Positions 26,495 to 36,304 of a stretch of DNA of 64,000 nt are shown here, piece after piece. Under the pieces are notes generated by a model that saw only the letters and a program-made list of their open reading frames with translations, was not told where the DNA came from and ran no database searches. The position numbers and the translations under genes are program-made. Position 1 is the stretch's first letter. The number at the start of each line of letters is the position of its first letter. Source of the DNA: Eutrophocola sp049446715 (GTDB lineage: Bacteria; Pseudomonadota; Gammaproteobacteria; Pseudomonadales; Pseudohongiellaceae); assembly GCA_049446715.1 (NCBI GenBank), contig JBMTQX010000003.1, positions 33,756 through 97,755 of the forward strand, given 5' to 3'.

Positions 26495-26973
26495 GTTGTC
26501 CCCCTTAGAACAAAACCTGGTTTAACGTGAACGGTTATCTGTTATCTGCCCCGTCATGACGCAGCCATCTGGCTTGCATCTGGCTTCCATGAACAGGCAG
26601 GTTACTGGTGCCGTGGTTGCCACTGCAGTCAATCCCGGCATTATATAAGAAGAATGAAGCGGCATTCGATGCAATTCAAGTCCTCAAATCCGGGTTGCCG
26701 TCGGCGGGATATCGAGCATTGCCGGGTATTTCAAGTACAATTCCCGGCAGTCAGGCCTTAGTAGGCCCATGGCACATAGTAACAGACCCTTAAAATTCAC
26801 AAAGAATTCATAATAAGTCACTGAAGTTAAGGGTGCTAATACCAATAATATGAACAATACAGTCACTCAGGCTTTGGTGGCTTGTGCCAGATCAGCCCGG
26901 GACCGGCCAATACGGCAGTCTCTGTCGGCAGACCGGCCCTAACACTGCTTGAATAAGGTTGGAGGAAGCCGTC
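26495..26973. other. Divergent intergenic region between DUF1592-1 and DUF1552-2
   Basis: About 480 bases without a supported gene. It must hold the promoters of the leftward four-gene operon and of the rightward DUF1552 paralogue 2. An AT-rich stretch spans about 26785-26860. No further signal was recognised with confidence. Confidence 0.45.
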
Positions 26974-28326
26974 ATGTTTCTGACCAAAAAACATCTCAGC
27001 CGCCGCACCGCCCTGCGCGGTGCCGGCGTGGCCCTGGCCCTGCCGTTCATGGATGCCATGGTGCCAGCCCATACGGCGCTGGCCCAGACGGCCGCGGCTC
27101 CCAAAATTCGCGCCGGCTTTTTCTACCTGCCCCATGGCGCCATCATGCACAACACAGCCCATGGCCCGGAATGGGATAACTGGACGCCAAAAGGCGCCGG
27201 TGAGAATTTTGAACTCAGCACCATCATGAAGTCGCTGGAGCCGCACAAGCGTTACGTGAACTCCTTCGGCAACCTGGAGAATGCTGCCAGCGTCGGTTCC
27301 GTGCACACCATCAACCCGGCCACCTGGCTCAGTGGTGTACGCCCGGATTCGGAAGCTGCCGGTGCCAGCATGTCCACCACCCTGGACCAGGTGATTGCCC
27401 AGCACATCGGTCAGGAAACCTCGCTGCCGTCCTTGGAGGTGGCCGCAGAAACCACCGTGCAGGTGGCTGCCTGTGGCGGCGGCAGTGGCGGTTGCTATTA
27501 CTCCTCCACGCTGTCGTTCCGTAACCCGACATCACCGCTACCGATGGAATTCAATCCGCGCAAGATTTTCCTGCAGCTGTTCGGGGAAGGGGATAACGCC
27601 CAGGAACGTGAAGCCATCATCCAGCAGAAGGCGAGCCTGCTCGACCTGATTTCCGATCGTACCAGGGCGCTGCAGAAAACCCTCGGCGCCAGCGACAAGG
27701 TCATTCTGGACAGCTACCTGGATACCGTGCGTGAAATCGAGCGCCGCGTGAATATGGCCGCCAGCCAGGACCTGTCCGGTTTCGATATTCCGGAAGCCCC
27801 GGTGGGCGAGCTGGACCAGTTCGACAAGCAGGTTGAGCTGCTATTCGATCTGCTGGCCCTGGCCTACCAGGCCGACCTGACCCGCGTGGTGTCCTACATC
27901 ATGGTGTCAGAGGGTACCAACCGCACATACAACCACATTGGCGTACCGGATGCCTTCCACCCGCTGTCCCATCACGCCAACGACATTGAGCGGCTGAAGC
28001 GCCTGATCAAGATTCAGACCTGGCACATGCAGGAGTTCAGCAAGTTCCTCACCAAGATGGCCAACACGCCGGACGGTGAGAACAGTCTGCTGGAAAATGC
28101 CCTGTTCATGTACGGGTCCAACATGTCCAACAGTGACATGCACAACAACTACCCGGTGCCGAACATTCTCGTGGGCGGGGCCGCCGGCAAGATGAAACTT
28201 GGCGGCCAGCATGTGGATCTGCCCGAGCGCACCCCGATTGCCAACCTGCACCTCACCGTGCTCGACAAACTCGGCATCGAGGTCGACAGCTGGGCCAACG
28301 GCACCGGCATCATCACCGAGGTGTGA
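26974..28326 (+). CDS. DUF1552 Tat-exported protein, paralogue 2
   Basis: 450 aa from the ATG at 26974; GGAGGA (26961-26966) lies 7 bp before it. Twin-arginine signal LSRRTALRGAGVALALPF, cleavage near HTALAQ. Same DUF1552 landmarks as paralogue 1 (GFFYLPHGAIMHN, NPATWLSGV, LPMEFNPRKIFLQLF, FHPLSHHANDIERL, MYGSNMSNSDMHNNYPVPN). It has an extra GGGSGGCYYSS insertion with Cys residues. It stands alone, diverging from the first module; the matching DUF1592-MBL-ankyrin genes are 8 kb downstream, after several decayed genes. A heptamer-repeat arm begins 9 bp after its stop. Confidence 0.92.
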   Translation: MFLTKKHLSRRTALRGAGVALALPFMDAMVPAHTALAQTAAAPKIRAGFFYLPHGAIMHNTAHGPEWDNWTPKGAGENFELSTIMKSLEPHKRYVNSFGNLENAASVGSVHTINPATWLSGVRPDSEAAGASMSTTLDQVIAQHIGQETSLPSLEVAAETTVQVAACGGGSGGCYYSSTLSFRNPTSPLPMEFNPRKIFLQLFGEGDNAQEREAIIQQKASLLDLISDRTRALQKTLGASDKVILDSYLDTVREIERRVNMAASQDLSGFDIPEAPVGELDQFDKQVELLFDLLALAYQADLTRVVSYIMVSEGTNRTYNHIGVPDAFHPLSHHANDIERLKRLIKIQTWHMQEFSKFLTKMANTPDGENSLLENALFMYGSNMSNSDMHNNYPVPNILVGGAAGKMKLGGQHVDLPERTPIANLHLTVLDKLGIEVDSWANGTGIITEV

Positions 28327-28334
28327 CAACCGGA

Positions 28335-28494
28335 GGCAGGAGACAAGAGGCAGGATGCCCAGTAATTTGGGGACACTTCACTTAATTGCTCAAACAGCAA
28401 ATAAGACTTGAGGGCGAAGAGGTAAAAAATTTTTCATATCCTGCCTCCTGCCTCCTGCCTCCTGCCTCCTGCCTCCTGCCTCCTGCCTCCTGCC
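28335..28494. repeat. Paired inverted heptamer-repeat element A
   Basis: Left arm 28335-28355 is GGCAGGA GACAAGA GGCAGGA; right arm 28439-28494 is eight perfect tandem copies of TCCTGCC, the reverse complement of GGCAGGA. The 83-bp interior is AT-rich. The arms could form a hairpin, and the element starts right after the DUF1552-2 stop. Elements B and C share the design with a GGCAAGA unit. Confidence 0.85.
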
Positions 28495-28532
28495 CAGGTT
28501 TGAATACCCGGTCATTACGCTAGAATGGGTCA

Positions 28533-29144
28533 ATGGAACTCTTCACCTAATCCCTATGACTGATCTTCGTCCTGCTCAATCCCTTCGTCATGAGCGTGTG
28601 CTTGCTGTCCCTAATCAAGGAGGTGCCGATCGGTCAGTTCATCCGCATCATGCTGCGCGCCGGCGTGATCAGTTTTATCGTGTTCTTCCTGTTTGCCTGG
28701 CTAGGCGAAGTGATCTTCGACGACGTGTTGCAGGTGCGCTTTCTCGCTTTCATGATTTTTGGCGGCATTACCTTCCTGATTATCGGGGTAAGGCTGATCC
28801 TTGGTATTGGACCGCTGATGTCTTGCATCAATCCGCATTCTGAAGAGGTTGCCGGCGCCATCGCGATGCCGTTTATCGTGGGGCCCGGCACGATCAGTGC
28901 GAGCGTGATTGCCGGTACCCAGCTAGGACTGGCCAAATCCAGCCTGGCCATTGCCCTTGGCCTGGCGCTGGCACTGGGTTCCATGTTCATTTTCAAGAAA
29001 GTGCATGACTATGTGAAAACCCGCAGTGAGCGCTATGTCGAGCGTTATGGGGAAATTGCCGGCCGCATCACCGCGCTGTTCACGGGTTCTTTTGCCGTCG
29101 ATATGATCCTGAAGGGTATCGAGCGCTGGATCGCGCTGATCTAG
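28533..29144 (+). pseudogene. MarC/NAAT-family membrane protein with broken N-terminus
   Basis: Integral membrane protein of the MarC (YhcE/NAAT) family. The frame starting at ATG 28533 reads MELFT, then TAA, then two codons, then TGA, and continues as LIFVLLNPFVMSVCLLSLIK and on without interruption. So the family N-terminus is present but cut by two nonsense codons at positions 6 and 9. The rest has about six membrane spans, with AGAIAMPFIVGPGTISASVI typical of the family. Translation from the in-frame ATG at 28590 would give 184 aa lacking the first half of helix 1, so residual function is possible but doubtful. Confidence 0.75.
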
Positions 29145-29145
29145 G

Positions 29146-29682
29146 CTATTCGCAACTGCCTTTGAGCAGCAGGCGCTTGAGATTGCCTGAAACCGGATCT
29201 GCACCCAGCCAAAGATTGGTCAACGCAGGAATCAGTTCGGGCTGGTTCTCGCGCAGCGCCAGTTTGTCATTGATGCGCAGTTCCTCCTGCATACCCGGCT
29301 GAAAGCTGAACTCCACCGTGTCGCCGCTATCCACCTTGTCAAAAATGTCCTGCAGGATATCGAGGTATTCCCGGGATTACTGGCTGGCCAGGGGGGCACG
29401 CCCCAGTGCCGGCAAATCCTCGGGCAGCTAGCCCTTGTGGAGCATCTTGAGTAAAAACACACGGCCTGAGCCGGCGATGTCTGCCGAATCGGTTTCTGGG
29501 TTAGGCAGGTACAGGCCAAGGAAATAGATATCGCTGAACAGCAGTTCCCTCAGCCTGCAGCTACTGAGCACATATTTCCTGTCAAAACGGCTTATGGTGT
29601 CGGGCAGGGTCTTGCTGTCATGGGTCAGATCACTAATGTGAAAGAATGCAAACAGCAGGACATTCAGGCTGGCATGCTTCAT
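29146..29682 (-). pseudogene. Chalcone-isomerase-like periplasmic protein, broken
   Basis: Minus-strand remnant. From the ATG at 29682 the frame gives a short signal-like start (MKHASLNVLLFAFFHISD) then LRELLFSDIYFLGLYLPNPE, the family-typical segment. A TAG after FLLKMLHKG (near 29430) and a TAA after APLASQ (near 29378) interrupt one and the same frame. The tail (TVEFSFQPGMQEELRINDK, ALTNLWLGADPVSGNLKRLL) matches the C-terminal chalcone-isomerase-like domain. There is no frameshift, only nonsense codons. Family identification is by memory of these motifs. Confidence 0.7.
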
Positions 29683-29806
29683 GGACGACTCCGTCAGGAT
29701 TTTTCCATTATAGGCATATTGATAAGCCCGTATCGCATGGACTTTGGTTTTTAATCTGTTTAGTCTTTTCCTGAACGTCACTTTGCGGATACACCAAAGC
29801 CAACGC

Positions 29807-30790
29807 ATGACTTTCTCGCGCCTTTACCGAAAATCCTTGATGCTGTGTTTTGCCCTGGTTATGACGGGCATCACCGTGGTTGCTGCTGGCCAGGACACTG
29901 GCTACAGCCCCCGGGCCTCACGTGCCCAGCTTGATGTGACGCCGCCGTCCGCAAGAATCAGCGGCGAACCGGGCCGTATGCAGATCATTGACCGCAGTTG
30001 TCGCCAGTATCCCCTGACAGATGTACGCCAGCGCATTGTAGATATTGCCACCCAGGAATGGCGCTGGTTTGGCGCCAGCGTGATCGACATGACCAGCCAG
30101 GAGGAACAGGACCGTAATGCGGGACGCCTGCCCCGTTTCTGGCGCACCAACTGGATGGATGAAGCGGAAGCCTATCGCCTGGCCGGCGATGTCGCCGGCT
30201 ACTGGGCTGCCGCGCCCGATTCCAGCTGGATCGTCAACAAGCAGAACCAGCGCTGGAATGAACTCGGAATTACCGCACGCTGGCGTGATTTCTGGTCGGC
30301 AGCGTTTATCTCCTGGGTCATGTGCGAGAGTGGTCTCGGTGAGCCACAACAATTCGCCCGTGCCATTGCTCATCACACCTATATCGACCAGGCCATCCGT
30401 GCCCGTGACGGGCTGGAACCGGAAGCTGCCTATGTGGCCTACGACATCGGCGAGCAGGAAATTCTGCCTGGCGACATGCTCTGCCGCGGCAGCCGGCCGG
30501 AATACCGCAATCTCGAAGAGCGCCGTGCACACATGGGGCAGGGGGCGCGCAGTCATTGTGATGTGGTGGTGGCGCTGGATGCTGACATTGAGCAGATCAA
30601 GGTCATTGGTGGCAATGTGCGTGGTTCAGTACGCATGAAATTGCTCCCTGCCAGCCAGACCGAGGCAGGCAGGTTTGTTCCGCTACCGTATGGTGGCAGG
30701 GCGATGTTCTCCCATCTCAAATTGAAGGCAGCCCCGGACAGACAGCAGCAAGAAGTCGCCGATAATCACTGTCCTTCTAATCAGTGCTAA
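29807..30790 (+). CDS. DUF2272 secreted protein
   Basis: 327 aa from the ATG at 29807; the open frame extends to 29744 but the hydrophobic signal (LMLCFALVMTGITVVAAGQ) fits the later start. The DUF2272 domain, related to NlpC/P60-type cysteine peptidases, is shown by FWSAAFISWVMCESGLG, AIAHHTYIDQAIRAR, AYVAYDIGEQEILPGDMLC and HCDVVVALDADIEQIKVIGG. Candidate catalytic residues are the Cys in WVMCESG and His in SHCDVVV. It is probably a periplasmic hydrolase of unknown substrate. Flanking genes are a pseudogene on each side. Confidence 0.85.
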   Translation: MTFSRLYRKSLMLCFALVMTGITVVAAGQDTGYSPRASRAQLDVTPPSARISGEPGRMQIIDRSCRQYPLTDVRQRIVDIATQEWRWFGASVIDMTSQEEQDRNAGRLPRFWRTNWMDEAEAYRLAGDVAGYWAAAPDSSWIVNKQNQRWNELGITARWRDFWSAAFISWVMCESGLGEPQQFARAIAHHTYIDQAIRARDGLEPEAAYVAYDIGEQEILPGDMLCRGSRPEYRNLEERRAHMGQGARSHCDVVVALDADIEQIKVIGGNVRGSVRMKLLPASQTEAGRFVPLPYGGRAMFSHLKLKAAPDRQQQEVADNHCPSNQC

Positions 30791-31085
30791 ACGACGGCCT
30801 GCAGCTGTCTCAACTGAGCCAACGGGCTGTCTTACACTAGTCAATCGGCACCCAAGATAAACTGCAAACTGGTCGTTTGTTCCAGGATTGTGGCATCGGT
30901 CACATTTCGGATGGTTCAGGCAACATGATGGGAAAAATTCCCGTTCTACCGCCACGGCCACTCTCCTAAGCTGATCAACTCAAGCCGTCCCCATCATGGC
31001 ACGATGATAGTGTTTCCTAATATATTCACCAGACCACCGGTTCTGGCCAATAAAAAAAGTGTCAGTGCGTTAGCCTGGCCCTCAC
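30791..31085 (+). other. Intergenic region before the MBL/cNMP pseudogene
   Basis: Nearly 300 bases with no supported gene. No repeat, RNA gene or convincing promoter was recognised. Confidence 0.4.
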
Positions 31086-33285
31086 ATGGAAATAAGAAGA
31101 ATAACCAGCATGGGAAAAACGGAACCCTTCATGTCGACACTCGCAGTCTCCAAGCTGGCTGACGGTAGCCGCGTGGTCCAGTTAGGGGAGGAGTCACACC
31201 TTTTTGGCCAACCCCAGAAAGTCCTGAAGGGACTGCGGCATAATATCCCCACGTTCAATAGCCTTGTGCTGATCGACAGCAAGGAGAAAGACGGCTCCCT
31301 GCTCAGCAATATCGAGTTTCCGCGGTATTTTTTCTGTTCATGAGCAACGGCCTTGCCGAAGGCAAGAAGCTGAACCTGGTTGGTATGCCGGAAGATATCA
31401 GTCGGGTATTTCGCCTGTTGCGCCTGACCCTATTGGGATCAATGGAATAGGAACTGGACAGCTCGGGCACACCGGCGCATTTGAAACGGGAGTAACTGGG
31501 TGCGTCCAGTCATCTCGCGCTGAAAGATCCCCATGGCGCCAATCGGGAAGTGGAAAGGTTTTTCAATGTGGTGCCTCTGACCGAAGGCAGGGCGACTGTG
31601 GGTGATTTCACCATTACCCATGACAGCCATGACCGGTACGCAGTGACCACGGGTGCGCAGTCAGTCAAAATTGATCTCAACGAAGACTTTCATGTCTTTC
31701 CCCCATACCAGATGCAGTCGGATTTTATCCCTCGCGATTTGGTCAAGCTGGGCCTGGAAATTCTCGGCAGGGCGTCGGGGTCTACCGCCAATAAGCCCTG
31801 CACAGGCCTGGCCCTGTGTTACAACGGCTCCTACGTCCTGATTGATTCGATTCCCTACCTCGACAAACCCCTGTTTGCCCGCGGTATATCCAAGAACTCT
31901 GTGTCATCTGTGCTCCTGACGCATCGGCATGATGATCACTGTGCCATGTTTCCGCTCATCCTCATGCCGCACAAGGTCGAGGTCATCACCACACGCGAAA
32001 TCTTCGAGATGGCCATTGAAAAACTCAGTTGCCAACTGAGCTGGAAGGCCGATGTCATTCGTGAATATTTCCAGCTGGTTGCGGTGAGCCGGGCGAACCC
32101 CTGAAATACTTCGGCATGGAAATCCTGCTGCATATCACCGTGCACAGCATTCCCACCATTGGTGCCACGTTCAGTGTGCTGCACAAGGGCAATACCAAGC
32201 GCATGTGCATCATTGGCGACAATTACGGCATGCGTTCCGTCAGGGACATGGCCAGACTCAATATCGTCAGTGCCGGCACCTGTGACAACCTTACGCGAAT
32301 TTTATCAGAGCGGTATCACCTGCTGGTCGCTGATGGTGGCGCGTTTGCCATTCATGGCGATCCCGAGAATGCACGCAATTTCGATTCGGATCGGGTTGTG
32401 ATTGTGCATGTAGAACATCTTGCCCATCAGTTCACCACTACCTTCTCCCTGGCCAGCTCCGGCAAGCGCTATATCGTTGTTGATGGTGACAGCACCATCT
32501 ATTCATCCCTGATGAATCAGTACCTGTCCATCTGGCTGGGTGAGCCGTTTTCACAACGCTGGGCCCGAACCATCATGGCCCAACAGGAAGTCCGCCGTTG
32601 CAACAAGGGCGATGTCATCATGGTGCAGGAGGAACTTTCCAGGGGTTACGTCTACCTGATCCTCACGGGTTACTGTGATGTTGTCGTCTACGATGGCGAG
32701 GATTTTCAGACCATCGTCAGTCTGCAGGCAGGAGAGATCATCGGTGAGATGGCTGTGGTGACTGGATCCATGAAACGTAATGCCAGTGTGGTAGCCAGCT
32801 CGCCGGTATCGGTCATGGTGCTTTCCGAGGAAAAATTCAATGAGCTTGTGCAGCGTGAAGGCTATCGTGATCGCCTGATAAAGCGTTGGGGCTGGCGGAC
32901 ATCGCTGCGCAGGCTGCCCCAGTTCTGGGCGCTGATTTCCACGGTACTGGAGAAAGTGTCAGGTAGAGCGGATGAAGTTGTCGTGGCTCCCGGTGATGAG
33001 TATTTTATGGACGAAGACAGCTGGTTCATTTTCATCGATGGCAGCGGACACCTTGCCGATGACGTAGCAGGTGTGGATGATGAGTTCGGTTACCGGCCGT
33101 TTTCCTCGGCCAACACAGGGGTGTTGAGGGCAGAAACCGAATGTCGCCTGGCCAGGTTCCAGCAGGCCCGTTTCGCCAGCCTGTTGTCGGGTACCCCGCA
33201 GCGGAATTATCTGTTGCGCAAATTCCGCGTTGATCGCAATGACCCTGCGGTGGATTGGTTGCTGGGTGATGTCACCACCAGTTAA
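31086..33285 (+). pseudogene. MBL-fold / cyclic-nucleotide-binding domain protein, broken
   Basis: A long single gene in decay. Part 1 (31086-31340) ends in a T-run frameshift at IEFPRYFF; part 2 (frame of 31340) reads NGLAEGKKLNLVGMPEDISR, a TAG at 31448 and a TAA at 31493, then the MBL domain with GLALCYNGSYVLIDSIPYLD and LTHRHDDHCAMFPLIL (HxHDDH metal motif). A second shift occurs near 32090, after which 32116-33285 is open and gives VHSIPTIGATFSVLHKG, a second MBL segment (LLVADGGAFAIHGDPE) and a cAMP-binding-type fold (YVYLILTGYCDVVVYDGEDF, GEIIGEMAVVTGSMKRNASV). Two nonsense codons and two frameshifts show true decay. Intact homologues are about 730 aa. Confidence 0.82.
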
Positions 33286-33289
33286 CGCT

Positions 33290-33559
33290 TCACCGGCTGA
33301 TGGTGAATTCCTTGTAGTGTTTCAGCGCCGAAAAACTGCTGTTGACACCTGAGACCTCTGCCAGTGGTGGACCCTCATGCAACCACTGCAGCAGGGCTGC
33401 CAGTGTTTCTTCATCGCCCTCGGCCTCTACCGACACGCTGCCATCGGGTTCATTGTGGACTGTGCCCACAAGCCCCAGGCGATCGGCAGTCTCCTTGGTA
33501 CTTGCCCTGAACCAGACACCCTGCACCTTGCCCCTGACCCATACATCAACATGTTTCAT
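33290..33559 (-). CDS. acyP: Acylphosphatase
   Basis: 89-aa cytoplasmic enzyme that hydrolyses acyl phosphates. It has the full acylphosphatase signature: GKVQGVWFRASTKE with the substrate-binding Arg18, and VGTVHNEPDGSVSVEAEG with the catalytic Asn36. Length and the absence of a signal fit the family. It is on the minus strand downstream of the MFS gene and ends 5 bp from the converging pseudogene. Confidence 0.97.
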   Translation of the reverse strand: MKHVDVWVRGKVQGVWFRASTKETADRLGLVGTVHNEPDGSVSVEAEGDEETLAALLQWLHEGPPLAEVSGVNSSFSALKHYKEFTISR

Positions 33560-33588
33560 GGTTTCTGTTCCTGTTGCGCAGAGGTGGG

Positions 33589-34797
33589 TCAGGCTGCGTC
33601 CCTGACTTCGGCATCTGTAACCTTGTCGAGCCGGCGCAGGTCGGGAAACAGCAGGTAACCCCCCAGGGCCACGGCAAGTGCCATGGCGGCCCCTGACAGC
33701 ACCGTAGCGACCGGGCCCAACACGGCCGCCATCGAGCCGGCGCGGAAATCGCCCATCTCATTCGAGATGCCGATGAACAGCATGTTCACCGCATTGACGC
33801 GACCGCGCAGCTGATCCGGGGTCGCCAGTTGAATCAGCGTGCTGCGTATGTTTACGCTGATCATGTCGGAGGCGCCATAGACCCATAATGCCGCCAGGCT
33901 CAGCCAGAGCACCGTGGACAGCGCGAACACAAACACGGAAGCGGCAAAAATCACCAGGGCGCCAAACAGCATCAGCCCCGACTTGCGCATCGGGGGCAGC
34001 TTGGTCAGCACGATGCCCATCATGACACCGCCCAGTGCCGGCATACTGCGCATCAGTCCCAGGGTTTTTTCATCCATTTGCAGCACATCCACCACATAGA
34101 CAGGCAGCAGGGCCATGACGCTGCCGGTCAGCACGATCAGCAGGTCCAGCGAAATACTCGGTAGGACAATCGGGTTCTGCCTGACATACCGGATACCGCC
34201 AAGCAGCAACTCCATGCCGCGGCCGGACGGCTTGTTGATATGCAGTGGCGGCAGCTGCAGGTATAGCAATGCCCCGGAACACACCAGGCCAACCAGGAAC
34301 CAGTAGGTGTTGTAATCGACCCAGGCGATCAGCATGCCGGCAGCAGCGGGGCCCAGTGTCTGTGCTGTCGTCCAGGTAGTGCTGGTAATGGCGACGGCTC
34401 GTTCCAGAAATGCGCTGCTGACGATGTTCGGCAGTATCGCCGCCGAAGCCGGTCCGTAAAAAGCCCGGGCCATGCCGTGCACAAACAGCAGGCTGAAGAT
34501 CATGGCGCGGTTCAGGTCTCCGTCGTTCATGCTCAGGGCCAGGCCGATGTACACACAGGCTTCCACCACCGTACAGGTCACCAGTACGGCCTTGCGGGGA
34601 AAATGGTCCACGACCCAGCCGGAAACAATGAACAGCAGTATCATCGGCGTGATCTGCATGAGGCCGACCAGGGCCAGGTCGAAAGGATCGTTGCTGTAGG
34701 TATACAGGTGCCAGCCGATGGCGACAGACAACATGGCGCTACCCAGGGACACCAGGATCCTGGCGCTGAGGTAGGCAACAAAATGGAATTGGGGCAT
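33589..34797 (-). CDS. MFS transporter (MFS_3 / EntS-like)
   Basis: 402 aa from the ATG at 34797, chosen because the longer frame would run deep into ridA; the start still overlaps no more than a few codons with that gene's end region. About 11-12 hydrophobic segments are visible. The segment TPDQLRGRVNAVNMLFIGIS and the first-loop pattern VDHFPRKAVLV are typical of the MFS_3 family, which includes the enterobactin exporter EntS. The substrate cannot be told. Minus-strand order ridA-MFS-acyP suggests an operon. Confidence 0.88.
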   Translation of the reverse strand: MPQFHFVAYLSARILVSLGSAMLSVAIGWHLYTYSNDPFDLALVGLMQITPMILLFIVSGWVVDHFPRKAVLVTCTVVEACVYIGLALSMNDGDLNRAMIFSLLFVHGMARAFYGPASAAILPNIVSSAFLERAVAITSTTWTTAQTLGPAAAGMLIAWVDYNTYWFLVGLVCSGALLYLQLPPLHINKPSGRGMELLLGGIRYVRQNPIVLPSISLDLLIVLTGSVMALLPVYVVDVLQMDEKTLGLMRSMPALGGVMMGIVLTKLPPMRKSGLMLFGALVIFAASVFVFALSTVLWLSLAALWVYGASDMISVNIRSTLIQLATPDQLRGRVNAVNMLFIGISNEMGDFRAGSMAAVLGPVATVLSGAAMALAVALGGYLLFPDLRRLDKVTDAEVRDAA

Positions 34798-34807
34798 GTG
34801 CGGGTGA

Positions 34808-35203
34808 CTACCTGGCGGCAGTGACCTCCATTTCGACCAGCGCCCCCGGCGAGGCAAGGGCGGTGACACCTAGCAGGCAGCCCGTATGCTGGCAACCCCG
34901 TGCCTTCAGGTTGGCCACCATGTGGTCATGCGCTGCAAGCATCGCAGCGAAATCGGTGGTGTAGATATTCAGGCGCACAACGTGCGAGAAATCCATGCCG
35001 CCCTGGCCCAGGATAGTGCCGATGTTTTCCAGGACCCGGTCGATCTGGCCCGGCATGTCATCGGGATGCAGACAGTGGCCGTTTTCATCACTGGCGGTCT
35101 GGCCTGCCAGGAAGAAAACCGTGCCGGCATCTTCCACCAGGTTGCCGTGAACAAAACCCAGGGCTTCCTGCCAGGTCCAGGGATTGACGGTGGTGCGTTT
35201 CAT
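34808..35203 (-). CDS. RidA (YjgF) family protein
   Basis: 131-aa cytoplasmic protein of the RidA/YER057c/UK114 family, which deaminates reactive enamine/imine intermediates. Recognised by FFLAGQTASDENG, GQIDRVLENIGTILGQGGMD, VVRLNIYTTD and VTALASPGALVEMEVTA; the conserved Arg and Glu are present in VRLNIY and VEMEV. It is slightly different from canonical RidA at the N-terminus, so it may be a subfamily member of unknown specificity. First gene of a likely ridA-MFS-acyP operon. Confidence 0.9.
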   Translation of the reverse strand: MKRTTVNPWTWQEALGFVHGNLVEDAGTVFFLAGQTASDENGHCLHPDDMPGQIDRVLENIGTILGQGGMDFSHVVRLNIYTTDFAAMLAAHDHMVANLKARGCQHTGCLLGVTALASPGALVEMEVTAAR

Positions 35204-35284
35204 GAGAAGCCCCTTTTGGTCATCATGTGATATTCAGGCGAGTGGCAGTCGCCAACCCTTTGCTGATCGCCGCTACCCAGCGTT

Positions 35285-35995
35285 TCAGGTTGCCGGTTCC
35301 GGCTGGACTTTTTCTGTCCTGAGCATTCTATTAATGCCTTTTGCCAGCAGTTTATCGTGGTTGTGTTTTTCTTCCAGGTAATAAGTCAGCGGCGTGTAGA
35401 CAATCAGTTCCAGTACGCTAAGCAGGTAAAAGTATGAGGCCTCAAAGGGAATTGCCGTGCGCGTGTTTTTCCAGACGCTGATGTCGCTTTCCAGGTTGAA
35501 CATTAACTTCAGGGTCACATACAGGAAAATGCCCATCGACCAGCGCAGCATTGACAGGAAGGTGCGCGTGGTCCCCGCATACCAGTCAAAGACCAGCAGC
35601 GTGCCGCCGCCGTAGCAAACAAAAATCAGCAAGGAGAAGAAGATCATGCCCAGTGGGCCATCCACTTCGTAGGCGACCCAAGCAAAGCCACCGGCCATGA
35701 CGATGAAAATGGCAAACAGGCGCCAGCGCAGGTATTTAGAACTGGTCTGCACCAGCAGCGGAATCAGCAGCAGGATGCTGCTGGCCACGGCCAGGAACTC
35801 GGCCTGGATCATGTGCCCGAGAATGTCCAGATTGGCGCTAAGCAGGTATTGTCCTTTGCCTCGCAGAAGACTGTAATTGTAGAGTAAGGCCACCAGGAAC
35901 GGTGGCAGGGCGGCCGCCAGGCAGTAAAACATCACCCGTTCTTTATGCGGGATTTTTGCCACAGGGACTCTCCGGTTGCTAAGCGGACGGGGCAT
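35285..35995 (-). CDS. Multi-spanning membrane protein of unknown function
   Basis: 236 aa with about six hydrophobic segments (VMFYCLAAALPPFLVALLYN, FLAVASSILLLIPLLV, LFAIFIVMAGGFAWVAYEV, MIFFSLLIFVCYGGGTLLVF, MGIFLYVTLKLMF, LLSVLELIVYTPLTYYL) and a basic C-terminal tail. No family recognised. An internal Met at residue 22 is an alternative start. Codon use looks ordinary for the window. It is separated from ridA by about 80 bp and may be transcribed together with it. Confidence 0.7.
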   Translation of the reverse strand: MPRPLSNRRVPVAKIPHKERVMFYCLAAALPPFLVALLYNYSLLRGKGQYLLSANLDILGHMIQAEFLAVASSILLLIPLLVQTSSKYLRWRLFAIFIVMAGGFAWVAYEVDGPLGMIFFSLLIFVCYGGGTLLVFDWYAGTTRTFLSMLRWSMGIFLYVTLKLMFNLESDISVWKNTRTAIPFEASYFYLLSVLELIVYTPLTYYLEEKHNHDKLLAKGINRMLRTEKVQPEPAT

Positions 35996-36304
35996 GTCGT
36001 CGGTGGCTTGACGGCCCTTGCAAGCGCTTAATTCTGTTGTGGTTTTTAATATGCTGTCGGGATTTTAATTATGAAAGAGGGGGTTGTTCATGTACAGCGC
36101 CAATTGCCGGGCTGGTCAGTATAAAAATTTGGAGAAACCCCCTTTCGGGTCGAATCAGGTCAAACAAAGTCCTGTCTAGTATGTCAGGATGATCAGGCGC
36201 CTGTTGCCAAACTCCAGTATAATCGTCCGCCCTGATTACAGCGCAGACATGTTGTGTTTTTAACATATAAGACATTGAATAAATTGAAAAAATTAGTGAA
36301 AAGA
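35996..36304. other. Intergenic region before DUF1592-2
   Basis: About 310 bases without a supported gene. A weak inverted repeat is visible (AAAGAGGGGGTT near 36073 and AACCCCCTTTC near 36136). The stretch just before 36305 is AT-rich and must contain the promoter of the second module. Confidence 0.4.

Noticed and set aside
28335..28494. Possible CRISPR array in the tandem heptamers
   Set aside because: Units are 7 bp, contiguous, without spacers, and no cas gene is near.
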